Positions 34,289-43,108 of a stretch of DNA of 64,000 nucleotides are shown here, in pieces. Within the stretch, counting starts at the first letter, position 1. The number at the start of each line of letters is the position of its first letter. Under the pieces are notes generated by a model. It saw nothing but the letters and a program-made list of their open reading frames with translations. It did no database searches and was not told the DNA's origin. Both the position numbers and the translations under genes were made by a program. The stretch is from Neobacillus sp. WH10 (GTDB taxonomy: Bacteria > Bacillota > Bacilli > Bacillales > Cytobacillaceae). The DNA is taken from positions 3,410,001 through 3,474,000 of the forward strand of contig NZ_CP126110.1 of the NCBI RefSeq assembly GCF_030123405.1, in the 5' to 3' direction.

Positions 34289-36406
34289 TTAGAACTTTTT
34301 CTTACGATCTAAATTAAATTCTTGCATTTGTGTGATATCATCAACTACCATTTCTGCTAATACTCTTCTATCTGGAGTAACCATTTGAATAATGACAGGT
34401 TGCTTTATCTCTTGCTGATTTAACATTTGCCTTGATTCGTTTGTAGTGCGAACTTTCGACCCTTGTGGAAGGTCAACTAATTCTGGCCCTTTTTCCCCAA
34501 CGATCGCATAACCACCAGGATGATAGTTTGTACCAATTGCATATTTAGGAGTTTTACCAGAAGAAGTTCTTTTCTCCTCAACTTCAATGGTTTTCTTCTT
34601 CGGTTCTTTTTTATCCCAAAATGTTAACCAATCAAGAGCTTTTTCAATGGCTCTTGCCACATCTTCAAATACCCCAACTACAGCATCTACTGCATCAAAA
34701 ATCGCGCCAAAGACAGTCTCAATTATTGATTGTATTTTTGAAAAAGCCGGAGCAACTATAAAATCCCATAAAGCTTTTAGTACTGGTAACAGAAAATTCT
34801 CGAAAATCTCATACACAATTTTGACTACACTAGCAATAATCCGAAAAACTGACTCTACAATACTTTGGATTTGAGGCATTTTTGATTGTATAAACTCAAA
34901 GAGTCGTTGAAGAATGGGCAAAATGTTATTTTGGAAAAACGACCAAACCATTTGAGCCACTTCGACTATTTTTCGAAAAACTACTTCTACGGTTGAACGA
35001 ATTATAGGCATATTTCCTGCTATCCACTCATACAAACTGACAAAAATCGGCAGAATGTTATCGCGAAAAAACAACCAAACTGTTTGAGCTACTGCCCAAA
35101 TCGCACTAAAAACTGTTTGGAAAATCCCTTGTACAATCGGAAAATTTCCTTGTACATTTGTAAACCATTCCTGAAGAATTGGAAGAATATTGTCTTTAAA
35201 GAACGAAAAAACCACCGATACCGCATCAAAAATGGCGCTAAAAGTTGTATTCATGATTTGTTCTGCTACCGGCATTTTTGAAGCTATCCAGTTTGCAAAC
35301 TCATTAATTACTGGCATCACTTTTTCTTGGAATGGCTCAAAAACACCCATCATTAAGTTACGACCAATTCCTTGTAGAGCTTCACCAAATGAGTCATACT
35401 TTATCTCATTGATCTCTTTTAACACATCCGTATTGCCTGTAATACTATCGTTTGCTTGTGCCATAGCAACAACAGCTGCTGCGCCCATATCTTCAGCTTT
35501 TGTACCAAAGAGTTCAACTAATACCTGGGATTGTAGCAAAGGATCTTTTACTTCTCCCACAGCCGAAGCGATCGTTTTAAAAGCTTCCTTAGCACTATCG
35601 CCGCCTTTGGCAAATTGTTTTTGTAATTCGGCACCATTTTGTACACCAATTCTAGCAAGTGCGTCAGATGCTCTGGTGCTATTTTCCGTCATGATAATTC
35701 CAAATTCCTTAAATGCATCCGCTGCATAATCGAGGTTAAAAACTCCAGCTTTTTTTGCATTCTCGAACATTCCAAACATATCTGATGCATCCATGCCGGC
35801 CTGTTTAAAATAAACGCTGTATTCGTCAATCGTTGGAAGTAAATCATCCGCATAATTTAGCCCTTTTTGGGATGCTTCTGCAATAAAAGCCATAGCATCT
35901 GTGCCAGTTAAGCCAAACTGTTTCATTAGTTTATCGGATGATCGTAAAGATTCGGAAACATCATATTCGAATGTATCACGTAGCATAAGAGCATCTTGGC
36001 CTAACCACTGCAAATCTTCACCCATCGCGCCGGTTGTATTCTTAGCAAGAGCCATAGTTTGTGCTATCTCTTCAAAAGATTCACCGTAACCATTCTTGTA
36101 TATATTTTTAAGGGATTCTTCCATCCCCTTCATTTCTTCTTCAGTAGCTCCAGTTTGAGCTTGTAATTTGTTCATAGACTTTTGAAGATTATCTCCTGCC
36201 ACAAACAAAGCACCCATTCCTGCCACTGCTGCTCCTGCTCCTGCAACAAGAGCTCCGGCCATAACTCCTCCTAATGCGGCAGCCGCACCACCCATTTTGC
36301 CGAAGGTACCTGATGCTTTTTCCCCTTTTTTATCAGTCTCATCGATTGCTTGGTTGGCAGCTTCATTGTCCACAAAAATAGAGCCGAACAACTTAAATAT
36401 TTCCAC
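34289..36406 (-). CDS. Tail tape measure protein
   Basis: A 705-residue protein with an N-terminal Ala/Gly-rich segment (AAALGGVMAGALVAGAG, possible membrane-inserting), a TP901-type core (KNTTGAMGEDLQWLGQDALM), and a middle built of about five 45-residue repeats (VFSFFKDNILPILQEWF type). It ends in a charged C-terminus. It sets tail length and, from the AAALGG segment, may help DNA entry. Position between chaperones and Dit supports the call. Confidence 0.88.
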   Translation of the reverse strand: MEIFKLFGSIFVDNEAANQAIDETDKKGEKASGTFGKMGGAAAALGGVMAGALVAGAGAAVAGMGALFVAGDNLQKSMNKLQAQTGATEEEMKGMEESLKNIYKNGYGESFEEIAQTMALAKNTTGAMGEDLQWLGQDALMLRDTFEYDVSESLRSSDKLMKQFGLTGTDAMAFIAEASQKGLNYADDLLPTIDEYSVYFKQAGMDASDMFGMFENAKKAGVFNLDYAADAFKEFGIIMTENSTRASDALARIGVQNGAELQKQFAKGGDSAKEAFKTIASAVGEVKDPLLQSQVLVELFGTKAEDMGAAAVVAMAQANDSITGNTDVLKEINEIKYDSFGEALQGIGRNLMMGVFEPFQEKVMPVINEFANWIASKMPVAEQIMNTTFSAIFDAVSVVFSFFKDNILPILQEWFTNVQGNFPIVQGIFQTVFSAIWAVAQTVWLFFRDNILPIFVSLYEWIAGNMPIIRSTVEVVFRKIVEVAQMVWSFFQNNILPILQRLFEFIQSKMPQIQSIVESVFRIIASVVKIVYEIFENFLLPVLKALWDFIVAPAFSKIQSIIETVFGAIFDAVDAVVGVFEDVARAIEKALDWLTFWDKKEPKKKTIEVEEKRTSSGKTPKYAIGTNYHPGGYAIVGEKGPELVDLPQGSKVRTTNESRQMLNQQEIKQPVIIQMVTPDRRVLAEMVVDDITQMQEFNLDRKKKF

Positions 36407-36431
36407 AAATTCACCGCCCTTCTTAAGGCAA

Positions 36432-36460
36432 ATAAAAAAGCGCTCTTATTCAGAACGCTT
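36432..36460 (-). terminator. Terminator between tail chaperone and tape measure genes (joint copy 2)
   Basis: AAGCGTTCT and AGAGCGCTT pair on the minus strand, followed by TTTTTTATTTGCCTTAAGAAGG. The stop codon of the chaperone lies within it. Confidence 0.7.
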
Positions 36461-36733
36461 CATACTTTTTAAAATGTTTTCTGCATCATTTATGATTTCA
36501 TCATCTGTACGATTATCTGTTGGTTGTGTAGGCTGTTTCAGTTGTTTTAAGTAATCGCTGAATGAGATAAATGTTTCTTTTGTCATCCTTGCATAAGCAA
36601 CTAGCCACTGCTCCCAAGCTTGGTGCTCGATGTCTTTCTCAGTTGCTTTTTTGTATAAAGCCAACCCTTCCTCAGCAGATAATGACATAATAAAAGACAT
36701 GTCAGAATACCGATGAAGAAGGGTATCGTACAT
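36446..36733 (-). CDS. Tail assembly chaperone, second ORF
   Basis: A 95-residue protein between the first chaperone ORF and the tape measure, starting MYDTLLHRYSDMSFIMSLSA. In many siphophages this position holds the frameshifted extension of the first chaperone. Here it starts 5 bp after the preceding stop with its own ATG, and I see no slippery heptamer. Role is inferred from position. Confidence 0.65.
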   Translation of the reverse strand: MYDTLLHRYSDMSFIMSLSAEEGLALYKKATEKDIEHQAWEQWLVAYARMTKETFISFSDYLKQLKQPTQPTDNRTDDEIINDAENILKSMKRSE

Positions 36734-36735
36734 GT

Positions 36736-37062
36736 CTATTTCATCAATGCAGAGACACTGGACAAAAAACTTTTTAGCCCAGGATGATTCAAAAAATCTT
36801 TGATTAACTCCGTAGTTTCTTCAAGAGTCAAATTCTCAATATCTTCCTTCGAAACTTCTTTTATACTAGCAAGAAATTCTGTAATTTCTGCTTGTGCTTC
36901 CCCTAAATTTTCAATGCAAAGGAATATAAACTTCGCACCTATTTCTTTTTGAGAAGTTTCTTCAGAAGTTTCGGCAAAAATGGCACGTACTTGTCTACTA
37001 ATACCAGCTTTTTTAATAATACGAATAACAGCAAATACATCAGGAAATTTGAGACTGCGCAT
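36736..37062 (-). CDS. Tail assembly chaperone
   Basis: A 108-residue protein starting MRSLKFPDVFAVIRIIKKAG, with an acidic helical body and C-terminal HPGLKSFLSSVSALM. Its ATG overlaps the stop of the major tail protein gene (TAATG). Position upstream of the tape measure gene identifies it as the tail chaperone (gpG-like). Confidence 0.7.
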   Translation of the reverse strand: MRSLKFPDVFAVIRIIKKAGISRQVRAIFAETSEETSQKEIGAKFIFLCIENLGEAQAEITEFLASIKEVSKEDIENLTLEETTELIKDFLNHPGLKSFLSSVSALMK

Positions 37063-37652
37063 TATAGATTCACCACAACTTTCGGCCAATAAATTTTAAA
37101 AGGAGCTGCACCAGATTCCACGTTATTTTCATCATAATGTCCTGTAAATTTAACCGGGATAACCGCTTCATTTTTATCCTGTGTCTTTAGGGATAATCCC
37201 TCTAATGAAATTGCATTGTCAATGACAATAACAACCGGTTTACTTGAACCGCTTAGGCGACCAACGAAGGCAATATTTTTAAGATAGTCTGTAAGTTCAA
37301 TTTTTCCTTTAGTTGTTATAATGTCGTAATTAGTATCTGTTTTATCTGTAGTGGATCCAGCAATAGCAAGCGCGATATTAGCTGCTGTTAATTCCTTAAG
37401 ATTTGCCGTCAAAGTAGGAGTTTCAGAGTCAATGACTACATTTCCTTTACCTTGACCTTTAATACCGTCCACAGGGATGACACGCGTTTCCTGTGTAAGA
37501 GCAAACTCATTACCTCCACTTGTTGCTCCTAACAAATCACCTGTAAACTCTCCTGTAGCTTCTGTATAAACTAAGTTTTTGTAAATAGCCCCTGCATCAA
37601 GTAAATAATGCAAAGGTGAATTAGCTGTATAGCCAGTAGTTTGTAATGACAT
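37062..37652 (-). CDS. Major tail tube protein
   Basis: A 196-residue beta-rich protein (GDLLGATSGGNEFALTQETR, then GQGKGNVVIDSETPTLTANL) with the size and layout of siphovirus major tail proteins. It is the most likely tube subunit, given its place between tail terminator and chaperone genes. Its ATG overlaps the preceding stop by 1 bp. Confidence 0.8.
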   Translation of the reverse strand: MSLQTTGYTANSPLHYLLDAGAIYKNLVYTEATGEFTGDLLGATSGGNEFALTQETRVIPVDGIKGQGKGNVVIDSETPTLTANLKELTAANIALAIAGSTTDKTDTNYDIITTKGKIELTDYLKNIAFVGRLSGSSKPVVIVIDNAISLEGLSLKTQDKNEAVIPVKFTGHYDENNVESGAAPFKIYWPKVVVNL

Positions 37653-38065
37653 TAAGTATCACTACCTTTCGAAAATTTAATAGTTTTAGGAATATCTCTT
37701 TCGTATAACCTTCCAGTAAAAATATATTTCCTCCGGTTAATCTGTGGATCCGGATCAGCTAATGGAAATTTTCTGTCCAAATTAATAAACATTGCTAAGT
37801 AATCATTTATTATGATTTTCTTATTTAAGGTTTTTGAAATACTATCCATTAATAATTCTAAAGGAGCAGTATCCCCGTTATTATCCCATCCGTCCACATC
37901 AAGAGTTATCATTTGCTGATCATCTTCTATATAAGTGATATTTATTTCATACACGATATAAGGATATTGAACAGTTTCAGTGGCCTTCATAAAAAAGACT
38001 CGAGGATGAATGGACTTTAGATGGGCTTGTATTACTTTTCTAATTTCAATCATCGGCTTCCTCAT
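37652..38065 (-). CDS. Tail terminator/completion protein
   Basis: A 137-residue protein with the alpha/beta pattern of tail-terminator proteins: IQAHLKSIHPRVFFMKA, then YPYIVYEI and TLDVDGWDNNGDTAPLELLM. It lies between the gp10-like and major tail genes, where the connector-tail joint proteins are found. Confidence 0.7.
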   Translation of the reverse strand: MRKPMIEIRKVIQAHLKSIHPRVFFMKATETVQYPYIVYEINITYIEDDQQMITLDVDGWDNNGDTAPLELLMDSISKTLNKKIIINDYLAMFINLDRKFPLADPDPQINRRKYIFTGRLYERDIPKTIKFSKGSDT

Positions 38066-38477
38066 CCTCTACTTCCGGTAATCCGTTAGCCTTTATGTCC
38101 TCAATTTGCCTTAAAAATTCAGCTTGGGTATCGCGAATTTTATCGATATTATTAAGTACAGGGGCACGTAAAAAATCAGTGGAAGGCATGCTTTTCGTAC
38201 CAAACTGGACTAAGTGTGCATGGTAGGCGTATGGATAGCCTTTTTTCCTTGCTCTTGCTCGGTCATAAATACCAATCTGGAGCACAGGTTGTTCATTTGC
38301 CTTTCCCTTAACCCAAGATCCCACATTCTTTTTTAGAACCCCTTCATCAACAGGAACAGTTTTCTTAATTAATTTTCTTAAGAATTTTGCTGTTTCCCTC
38401 AATGCTTGTTTCTCTAATTTCCCCAGGGCTGCCTTTACTTCCTTAGAATTAGATTCAAATCTTGTACCGTCAGCCAT
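38046..38477 (-). CDS. HK97 gp10-family head-tail protein
   Basis: A 143-residue protein with KKTVPVDEGVLKKNVGSW and YAYHAHLVQFGTKSMPSTDF, the classic HK97-gp10/phage tail protein pattern. The tail is strongly acidic. It overlaps the next gene by 20 bp and starts immediately after the adaptor gene ends. Confidence 0.85.
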   Translation of the reverse strand: MADGTRFESNSKEVKAALGKLEKQALRETAKFLRKLIKKTVPVDEGVLKKNVGSWVKGKANEQPVLQIGIYDRARARKKGYPYAYHAHLVQFGTKSMPSTDFLRAPVLNNIDKIRDTQAEFLRQIEDIKANGLPEVEDEEADD

Positions 38478-38801
38478 TTAAACAACCTCTTTTCCAATAA
38501 TGGTAAGAGTCTTGTTTAATTCATCATCATTAATAGGTGGTACCGTAATTTCAAAGATACGTCCTTTATAAATAATCCGCATATCACTGTTAATTCCTGT
38601 TGTGTACCGGATAACAAAACGGACCGTACTTTCCGCTTGAACTGCTGCAGCCTGAATAAACTCTCTGCCTTGAACCGTTTTGACCATTGCCCATGCAGTT
38701 TTTACATCCACCCAACTTTTCACGATATCCCCTAATGCATTCTCGGTTTCACTAAAGCTCTGAAAAGTAATCCGATGATTAAATTGGTTGGCCATCCTCG
38801 G
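38478..38801 (-). CDS. Head-tail adaptor (head closure) protein
   Basis: A 107-residue protein, starting MPRMANQFNHRITFQSFSET, of the phage head-tail joining (SPP1 gp16/HK97 gp7-like) family; HRITFQ near the N-terminus and FVIRYTTGINSDMRIIYKG are characteristic. ATG 38801 is preferred because AGGAGG lies 9 bases upstream. It overlaps the upstream connector gene by 23 bp. Confidence 0.8.
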   Translation of the reverse strand, partial: PRMANQFNHRITFQSFSETENALGDIVKSWVDVKTAWAMVKTVQGREFIQAAAVQAESTVRFVIRYTTGINSDMRIIYKGRIFEITVPPINDDELNKTLTIIGKEVV

Positions 38802-39045
38802 CATCACTAAACACCTCCTGAACAAAGAACGGTGTCATGGCATCTAATGCCTCACCTAACTCTTTCTCGGATATACGATATTCATAAAAGATTCCAGCAC
38901 ACATGATCACCAAATACTCAACTTCTTTACCAGTAGCTTTTTTAACATAATTCTTTCCTTGCTCCAAATAAAAAGGGAGCATGGAATCATCCATGCCCTC
39001 ATCCCACCTAATATGTTTTTTTAATTTCTCAATAAGCTCGTCCAT
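38779..39045 (-). CDS. Head-tail connector protein (gp6-like)
   Basis: An 88-residue helical protein (MDELIEKLKKHIRWDEGMDD, YVKKATGK, YEYRISEKELGEALDAM) matching the small DNA-packaging/head-tail connector family. It follows the capsid gene by 12 bp. Confidence 0.8.
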   Translation of the reverse strand: MDELIEKLKKHIRWDEGMDDSMLPFYLEQGKNYVKKATGKEVEYLVIMCAGIFYEYRISEKELGEALDAMTPFFVQEVFSDAEDGQPI

Positions 39046-39057
39046 AAAGCATCACCC

Positions 39058-40416
39058 TTAGGCCGGCTTTACTTTACCAACTTCATAACGGTAAACGGCA
39101 GGTTCAAATGGAGAGTAAACTAATTGACCATCAAGTAGGTTATAAATTTGGAAACCAATTTTATTTGTGCCGGCATATTTTTCAACAAGCTTTTGTAATT
39201 CCATTGCACCGATAACATCTTGGATATGGAATGCTTTGAAATCGCCAAAGTAGAAAACTGGTTTCGTATGGTCAGAACCATCTGCAGAATCAGTGAAATC
39301 TACTTTATGACCAAGCAATGTGTAACCAACACCATCTTTTGCTTCATGAAGCAATGGTCGACCTGTGGTATCAGTCATTCCTTCAAGGACAGTTAAAGCA
39401 GCACGATTGATAATCCACATTGCTTTCTTTAGTACCTCTGTTACTGGTTGTCCTTTTAATTTTACGAGTTCTTGATAAAGTTTTTGAGAATATCCAGCTG
39501 CGGTGATGTCAATAGGTGATGACTCGTAATAAGCAACAGCTTTTTTCTCTAATGCACCAGGGTTTTCATTACTTACATCATTACCTTTGAACATATAATT
39601 TGTTTCTTTACGTACATAAGCTTTTTTCAATTCATCAATTACAATCGTTTCAATTGGTGCACCAGTCATTTTTAGTAACTTTTTAGTAACAGTAGCCAAA
39701 GCATCGAATTCTGATGGATCTAAAAGGATTTCATCAAATTCAATTTCTGTTTCTGGAATTTCATCACCGGCACCACGCTCTTTTTTACGTACATTGGCAT
39801 TTGCTTTTTTAACTAATACTGGGTATTTCACATTTCCTTTTTCTCTATGCACAGAGCCATATTTACGTAATAAGTTTTCTTCTTGTGCGTAAGTAATGAT
39901 TTCAGATGCAATGACTTCCGGAATAGTTACAGATCCATTACCAATTTCTACACCTAAAGATCGTGCTTCTGCTTCTGAAATTTTCCCAACAACGAAATTA
40001 GCAAAGGCGGAACGAATTTCTTTTTCTCTATTTTTGGTAGACTTTGCACCACGAGTAGAAAGTCCTTTCCCTATTTGACTCATAATAGCTGATCTCTGTT
40101 CTCCAGAAATTACATTGGAACGTTGGCCGTCCCCTTCTTCTCCTTCCCCTTCCCCACCTTCTGGGTCACCGTCACGACCCTCGCCGTCACCAGATCCATC
40201 TCCTTCACCCTCACCTGAGCCTTCCCCTTCGCCGTCGCCTTCCATATTTGCTAAGGTATCAGCAATCTCTTGTAATTGATCAGCAAGCTCAGTTACTTCT
40301 GTTTGAACAGCTTCCAAGTCTTCAGCTCGGACTTCATTTCTTTCTAGTTGGCCACGTAATTCAGTTAAACGTTGGTTGTTACGTTTTTGTAAAGCTAGTA
40401 AAAGTTTTTTGTTCAT
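39058..40416 (-). CDS. HK97-type major capsid protein
   Basis: A 452-residue capsid precursor. The N-terminal 60 residues form the coiled-coil delta domain (LQLEE-type helices), normally removed by the prohead protease. A Gly/Glu/Asp low-complexity run (about 61-100, units like GEGEGDGSGDGE) follows. The HK97 fold begins near 130 and shows typical elements such as NPGALEKKAVAYYE, GYTLLGHKVDF and FKAFHIQDVIGAM. Next to its protease and portal genes. The acidic insert is unusual. Confidence 0.9.
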   Translation of the reverse strand: MNKKLLLALQKRNNQRLTELRGQLERNEVRAEDLEAVQTEVTELADQLQEIADTLANMEGDGEGEGSGEGEGDGSGDGEGRDGDPEGGEGEGEEGDGQRSNVISGEQRSAIMSQIGKGLSTRGAKSTKNREKEIRSAFANFVVGKISEAEARSLGVEIGNGSVTIPEVIASEIITYAQEENLLRKYGSVHREKGNVKYPVLVKKANANVRKKERGAGDEIPETEIEFDEILLDPSEFDALATVTKKLLKMTGAPIETIVIDELKKAYVRKETNYMFKGNDVSNENPGALEKKAVAYYESSPIDITAAGYSQKLYQELVKLKGQPVTEVLKKAMWIINRAALTVLEGMTDTTGRPLLHEAKDGVGYTLLGHKVDFTDSADGSDHTKPVFYFGDFKAFHIQDVIGAMELQKLVEKYAGTNKIGFQIYNLLDGQLVYSPFEPAVYRYEVGKVKPA

Positions 40417-40985
40417 GCTTCAAGCACTCCTTTAATTTGTTTAAGTATTTTAATACGTTGTTCTACTGATTTATCAATCTCTTTACTTCGGACTAAAGAT
40501 GCTTCGGTATCATCGTAAGCTGGAATAGAAACCACTGAAATTTCATAAAGTTCAACTTCATGAATGGTCCTTAATGCAGGTTCAACTGAATAATCCCAAG
40601 TTTCCTCGGTAATCCAAAAGCCAAATGAACATTGGTTGATATCCCCCCTGCTCATGCTCTCTGCTAGATCACGGCCAACAGATGTATTAGGTAATTCGAT
40701 TTCAAATTTTAATCCTCTTTCATCCTCTTCAAGCCGCAATGTACCGCTTTTAGTTCTACCGAGGACATTATCCCAATTGTGATTAAACAATGCCCTTATA
40801 TCGCCATTCTCGGACAGAGAGCGAGCGAAAGCACCAGGCTCAATAATTTCTTCAAACCAATCACCAATACTTGTCTTAGAATTAAAAATAGCAGCATAAC
40901 CAGTTATCATCGAGGGCTTATCTTCTGTTGCATCCCTAGTCTTTAATTTGGTGATGTCAAATGTCCTCATTTCCCTTTTTGTCAT
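40413..40985 (-). CDS. HK97 prohead protease
   Basis: A 190-residue U9/HK97-type protease. AIFNSKT near residue 30, LFNHNWDNVLGRTKSGTL (His about 62) and DINQCSFGFWI (catalytic Ser about 107) give the active-site pattern. It cleaves the capsid delta domain during maturation. ATG 40985 is chosen for spacing to GGGAGG; the frame is open further upstream and overlaps the portal gene end. Confidence 0.88.
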   Translation of the reverse strand: MTKREMRTFDITKLKTRDATEDKPSMITGYAAIFNSKTSIGDWFEEIIEPGAFARSLSENGDIRALFNHNWDNVLGRTKSGTLRLEEDERGLKFEIELPNTSVGRDLAESMSRGDINQCSFGFWITEETWDYSVEPALRTIHEVELYEISVVSIPAYDDTEASLVRSKEIDKSVEQRIKILKQIKGVLEA

Positions 40986-42162
40986 TTCCATCACCTCCCT
41001 TCAAGGAATCATCAGTGGCATTCTTTAAATCTTCGCCAGCAATCAAATCTTTTGAGATATACAACTTACTAGATTCAGCTGTGTTTAGCTTTTGGAATCC
41101 AAGCATTTCTCTTGAGTCATCAGGTGAAGTAATCATGGTACGCACCATGTTGTAAGCAATATTTGTTTTCGTGCTATACGGCACAAAATCAAGAATATTA
41201 ATCTTAAATTTAATTCGCTTGTCCGAATTTTTCCCGAAAAAAAGAAGACTCAAATGGTCTTCAAAGTTTTTCATTATTGGTTTAACTGCTTTGTTATGCA
41301 AATACATCATTGCTTTTTCTAAATCAGTCTTAGTAAGAGCTGTGTAAGTGTCCACATTAATTCCCAAGAATTTGCCCAAGTCTTTTTTATAAACATTTAA
41401 ATATGCCAGAGTCTTCTGGTCATCGAGTGGAGATTCCATTGTATCGATGCTATAACCTTTACCCAGTGGAATCATTTTGATTGATCGTGACTCGTCTATT
41501 GCTTCAAGTTGATCTAGTATTGCTTTAATTAATTTTGATTGTGCTGCATTTTGTGGGTTGATGTGTGCGTCTAGTTTGAGCAAGAAGGCCATTAATCCAC
41601 CTTTAGAGTATTTGTCCGTTAGAACTTTTTCGGCACTCATAACGCCTTCTAGCGTGCTCTTGCCAAGCTGTAAAATGCCAACCCCTTTTAAATGATTCGT
41701 CCCAATATTTTTTATGTGTCGGATCATAAAAGAAGGAATTTCTACCCCACCAATTTTGTAATGCTCAATCAATCTATCATCGATTTCGGTGTAAACATTG
41801 GCCGCAAGATGCAGCCGGTCACCATCAAGTACCGGGAAAACTTCTCCCTGCAGCAAGTAGGTATTGGTCATTAACTTAATAAACTCGGAACCAGTCAAAT
41901 AATTATTAGGATTCTTTAATATCTTCAATGATGGATAATTTTTTATTTCATTTCCTTCACTGTCTTCCACAACAATGTCAGCCAACATCATCTGATTACT
42001 AATATCCTGCAGCAGCTCATAAACATCAGATGACTCAAGAATATTCTCGTCATTCACATAGCGGCCGCCATAACGGACTGTGTTATTGAAGATATCTTCG
42101 AACCAGCCGCGCTTTTCAATTTGCCTATATAAAAAGTTTGAAAATCGATCACGTAATCCCAA
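40957..42162 (-). CDS. Phage portal protein
   Basis: A 401-residue HK97-family portal: NPNNYLTGSEFIKLMTNTYLLQGEVFP, split by a turn, and GKFLGINVDTYTALTKTDLE in the C-terminal half are standard portal segments. TTG 42162 start with AAAGGCGGTGA upstream. It is separated from the terminase gene by the RES gene and a terminator, whereas the two are usually adjacent. Confidence 0.9.
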   Translation of the reverse strand: MGLRDRFSNFLYRQIEKRGWFEDIFNNTVRYGGRYVNDENILESSDVYELLQDISNQMMLADIVVEDSEGNEIKNYPSLKILKNPNNYLTGSEFIKLMTNTYLLQGEVFPVLDGDRLHLAANVYTEIDDRLIEHYKIGGVEIPSFMIRHIKNIGTNHLKGVGILQLGKSTLEGVMSAEKVLTDKYSKGGLMAFLLKLDAHINPQNAAQSKLIKAILDQLEAIDESRSIKMIPLGKGYSIDTMESPLDDQKTLAYLNVYKKDLGKFLGINVDTYTALTKTDLEKAMMYLHNKAVKPIMKNFEDHLSLLFFGKNSDKRIKFKINILDFVPYSTKTNIAYNMVRTMITSPDDSREMLGFQKLNTAESSKLYISKDLIAGEDLKNATDDSLKGGDGNDKKGNEDI

Positions 42163-42183
42163 ATTCTCACCGCCTTTCTATGA

Positions 42184-42212
42184 AATAAAAAAAGAACTGA
42201 AATCAGTCCTTT
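42184..42212 (-). terminator. Terminator between RES gene and portal (joint copy 3)
   Basis: On the minus strand AAGGACTGA pairs with TCAGTTCTT (one G-U), followed by TTTTTATTTCATAGAAAGG. It lies 30 bp after the RES stop and just before the portal ribosome site. Confidence 0.75.
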
Positions 42213-42240
42213 TTCCACCTGTATAAGAAGTACAATTTTT

Positions 42241-43047
42241 TTAATAATAAATATTCCCTTCCGGGTCAATTAAAGAACTAACACTTTCTCTTTGAAACTC
42301 AACACGTCCATCTTCAAAAATCTTCTTGACTATTAAATTTTCAACTTTTTTCAATTTCAACTTATTATCCGCAGCAGTGGGTTTTACCGCTAGATTTAGA
42401 CCGTTCTTAAACGCAACCGATGGATAAATATATCCGTCACAATTTGGTATATCATAGAAATTCTTTGCCAACATAATAGAAATTCTGTATAAGTACTCAG
42501 TGCCTATACCAACTTCTTTTGTAAACTCAGTGTGTAAAAATTGTTCTAAAATCTTTTGATTGATTTTCCCTTGTTCATTTAATCCCCTTTCATCTGCAAA
42601 ATCAGGTGCATTATCATTCATTCCTATTGAAGATGCTTGAATGTACTCACCATTTTTTACCTCATACTCAATGTGTGCAAATGATTGACCTTCACTTGCT
42701 TTTACCTCATAGAATGGCGTTGCTTGATCTAAAGAAGTATATAACATTGCTTCTCCAACATCGTTAAGCCTTTGACGTGATTTTACAAATTTCGCCTTAC
42801 GATACCACACGTCCGATATATTACTAAACCTAGTACCTGGATCTTTTCCCCGCAATCTGTACAATTTTGTGCCTTCACCTATATTTCTATGCATAACCAT
42901 TAAACAAGGTAAAGTTTCCAAAGTTAAATCAAATAAATCTTTATGAGTAATTCGCTTTAAATCTACTTTTTTATAACGTTCAAGCCTCGATAATATTTCT
43001 AATGTACTTAAGTTATTCAATGGATTTAATGAAAGATTATTAAACAT
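42241..43047 (-). CDS. RES-domain protein (NAD+-degrading toxin fold)
   Basis: A 268-residue protein with a RES domain from about residue 55: LYRLRGKDPG supplies the Arg, GEAMLYTSLDQATPFYEV the Glu, and GYIYPSVAF the Ser; these are the residues that name the family. RES toxins such as MbcT and ParT consume or use NAD+. Here there is no Xre/DUF2384 antitoxin gene beside it. The N-terminal 50 residues are an extra helical segment. It sits between terminase and portal with its own operator-like dyad and terminator. Toxicity or defence is inferred. Confidence 0.75.
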   Translation of the reverse strand: MFNNLSLNPLNNLSTLEILSRLERYKKVDLKRITHKDLFDLTLETLPCLMVMHRNIGEGTKLYRLRGKDPGTRFSNISDVWYRKAKFVKSRQRLNDVGEAMLYTSLDQATPFYEVKASEGQSFAHIEYEVKNGEYIQASSIGMNDNAPDFADERGLNEQGKINQKILEQFLHTEFTKEVGIGTEYLYRISIMLAKNFYDIPNCDGYIYPSVAFKNGLNLAVKPTAADNKLKLKKVENLIVKKIFEDGRVEFQRESVSSLIDPEGNIYY

Positions 43048-43067
43048 GGGAATCTACCTCTTTTTAG

Positions 43068-43108
43068 TTATAGATTACCATATAATGTATGAATTATGTT
43101 ATCTATAA
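43068..43108. promoter_or_regulatory. Dyad operator candidate upstream of the RES gene
   Basis: TTATAGAT-N-AC and GT-N-ATCTATAA form inverted arms about 41 bp across, covering the stop codon of the terminase gene and the likely RES promoter. Ten or eleven positions per arm match. A repressor that keeps RES silent in the lysogen could bind here. Confidence 0.5.

Noticed and set aside
35190..35729. Long ORF opposite the tape measure gene
   Set aside because: It is antisense to a strongly supported gene, lacks a start signal and arises from the codon bias of the real frame.
36446..37062. Programmed frameshift joining the two tail chaperone ORFs
   Set aside because: The second ORF has its own ATG 5 bp after the stop and no slippery heptamer is visible near the end of the first.
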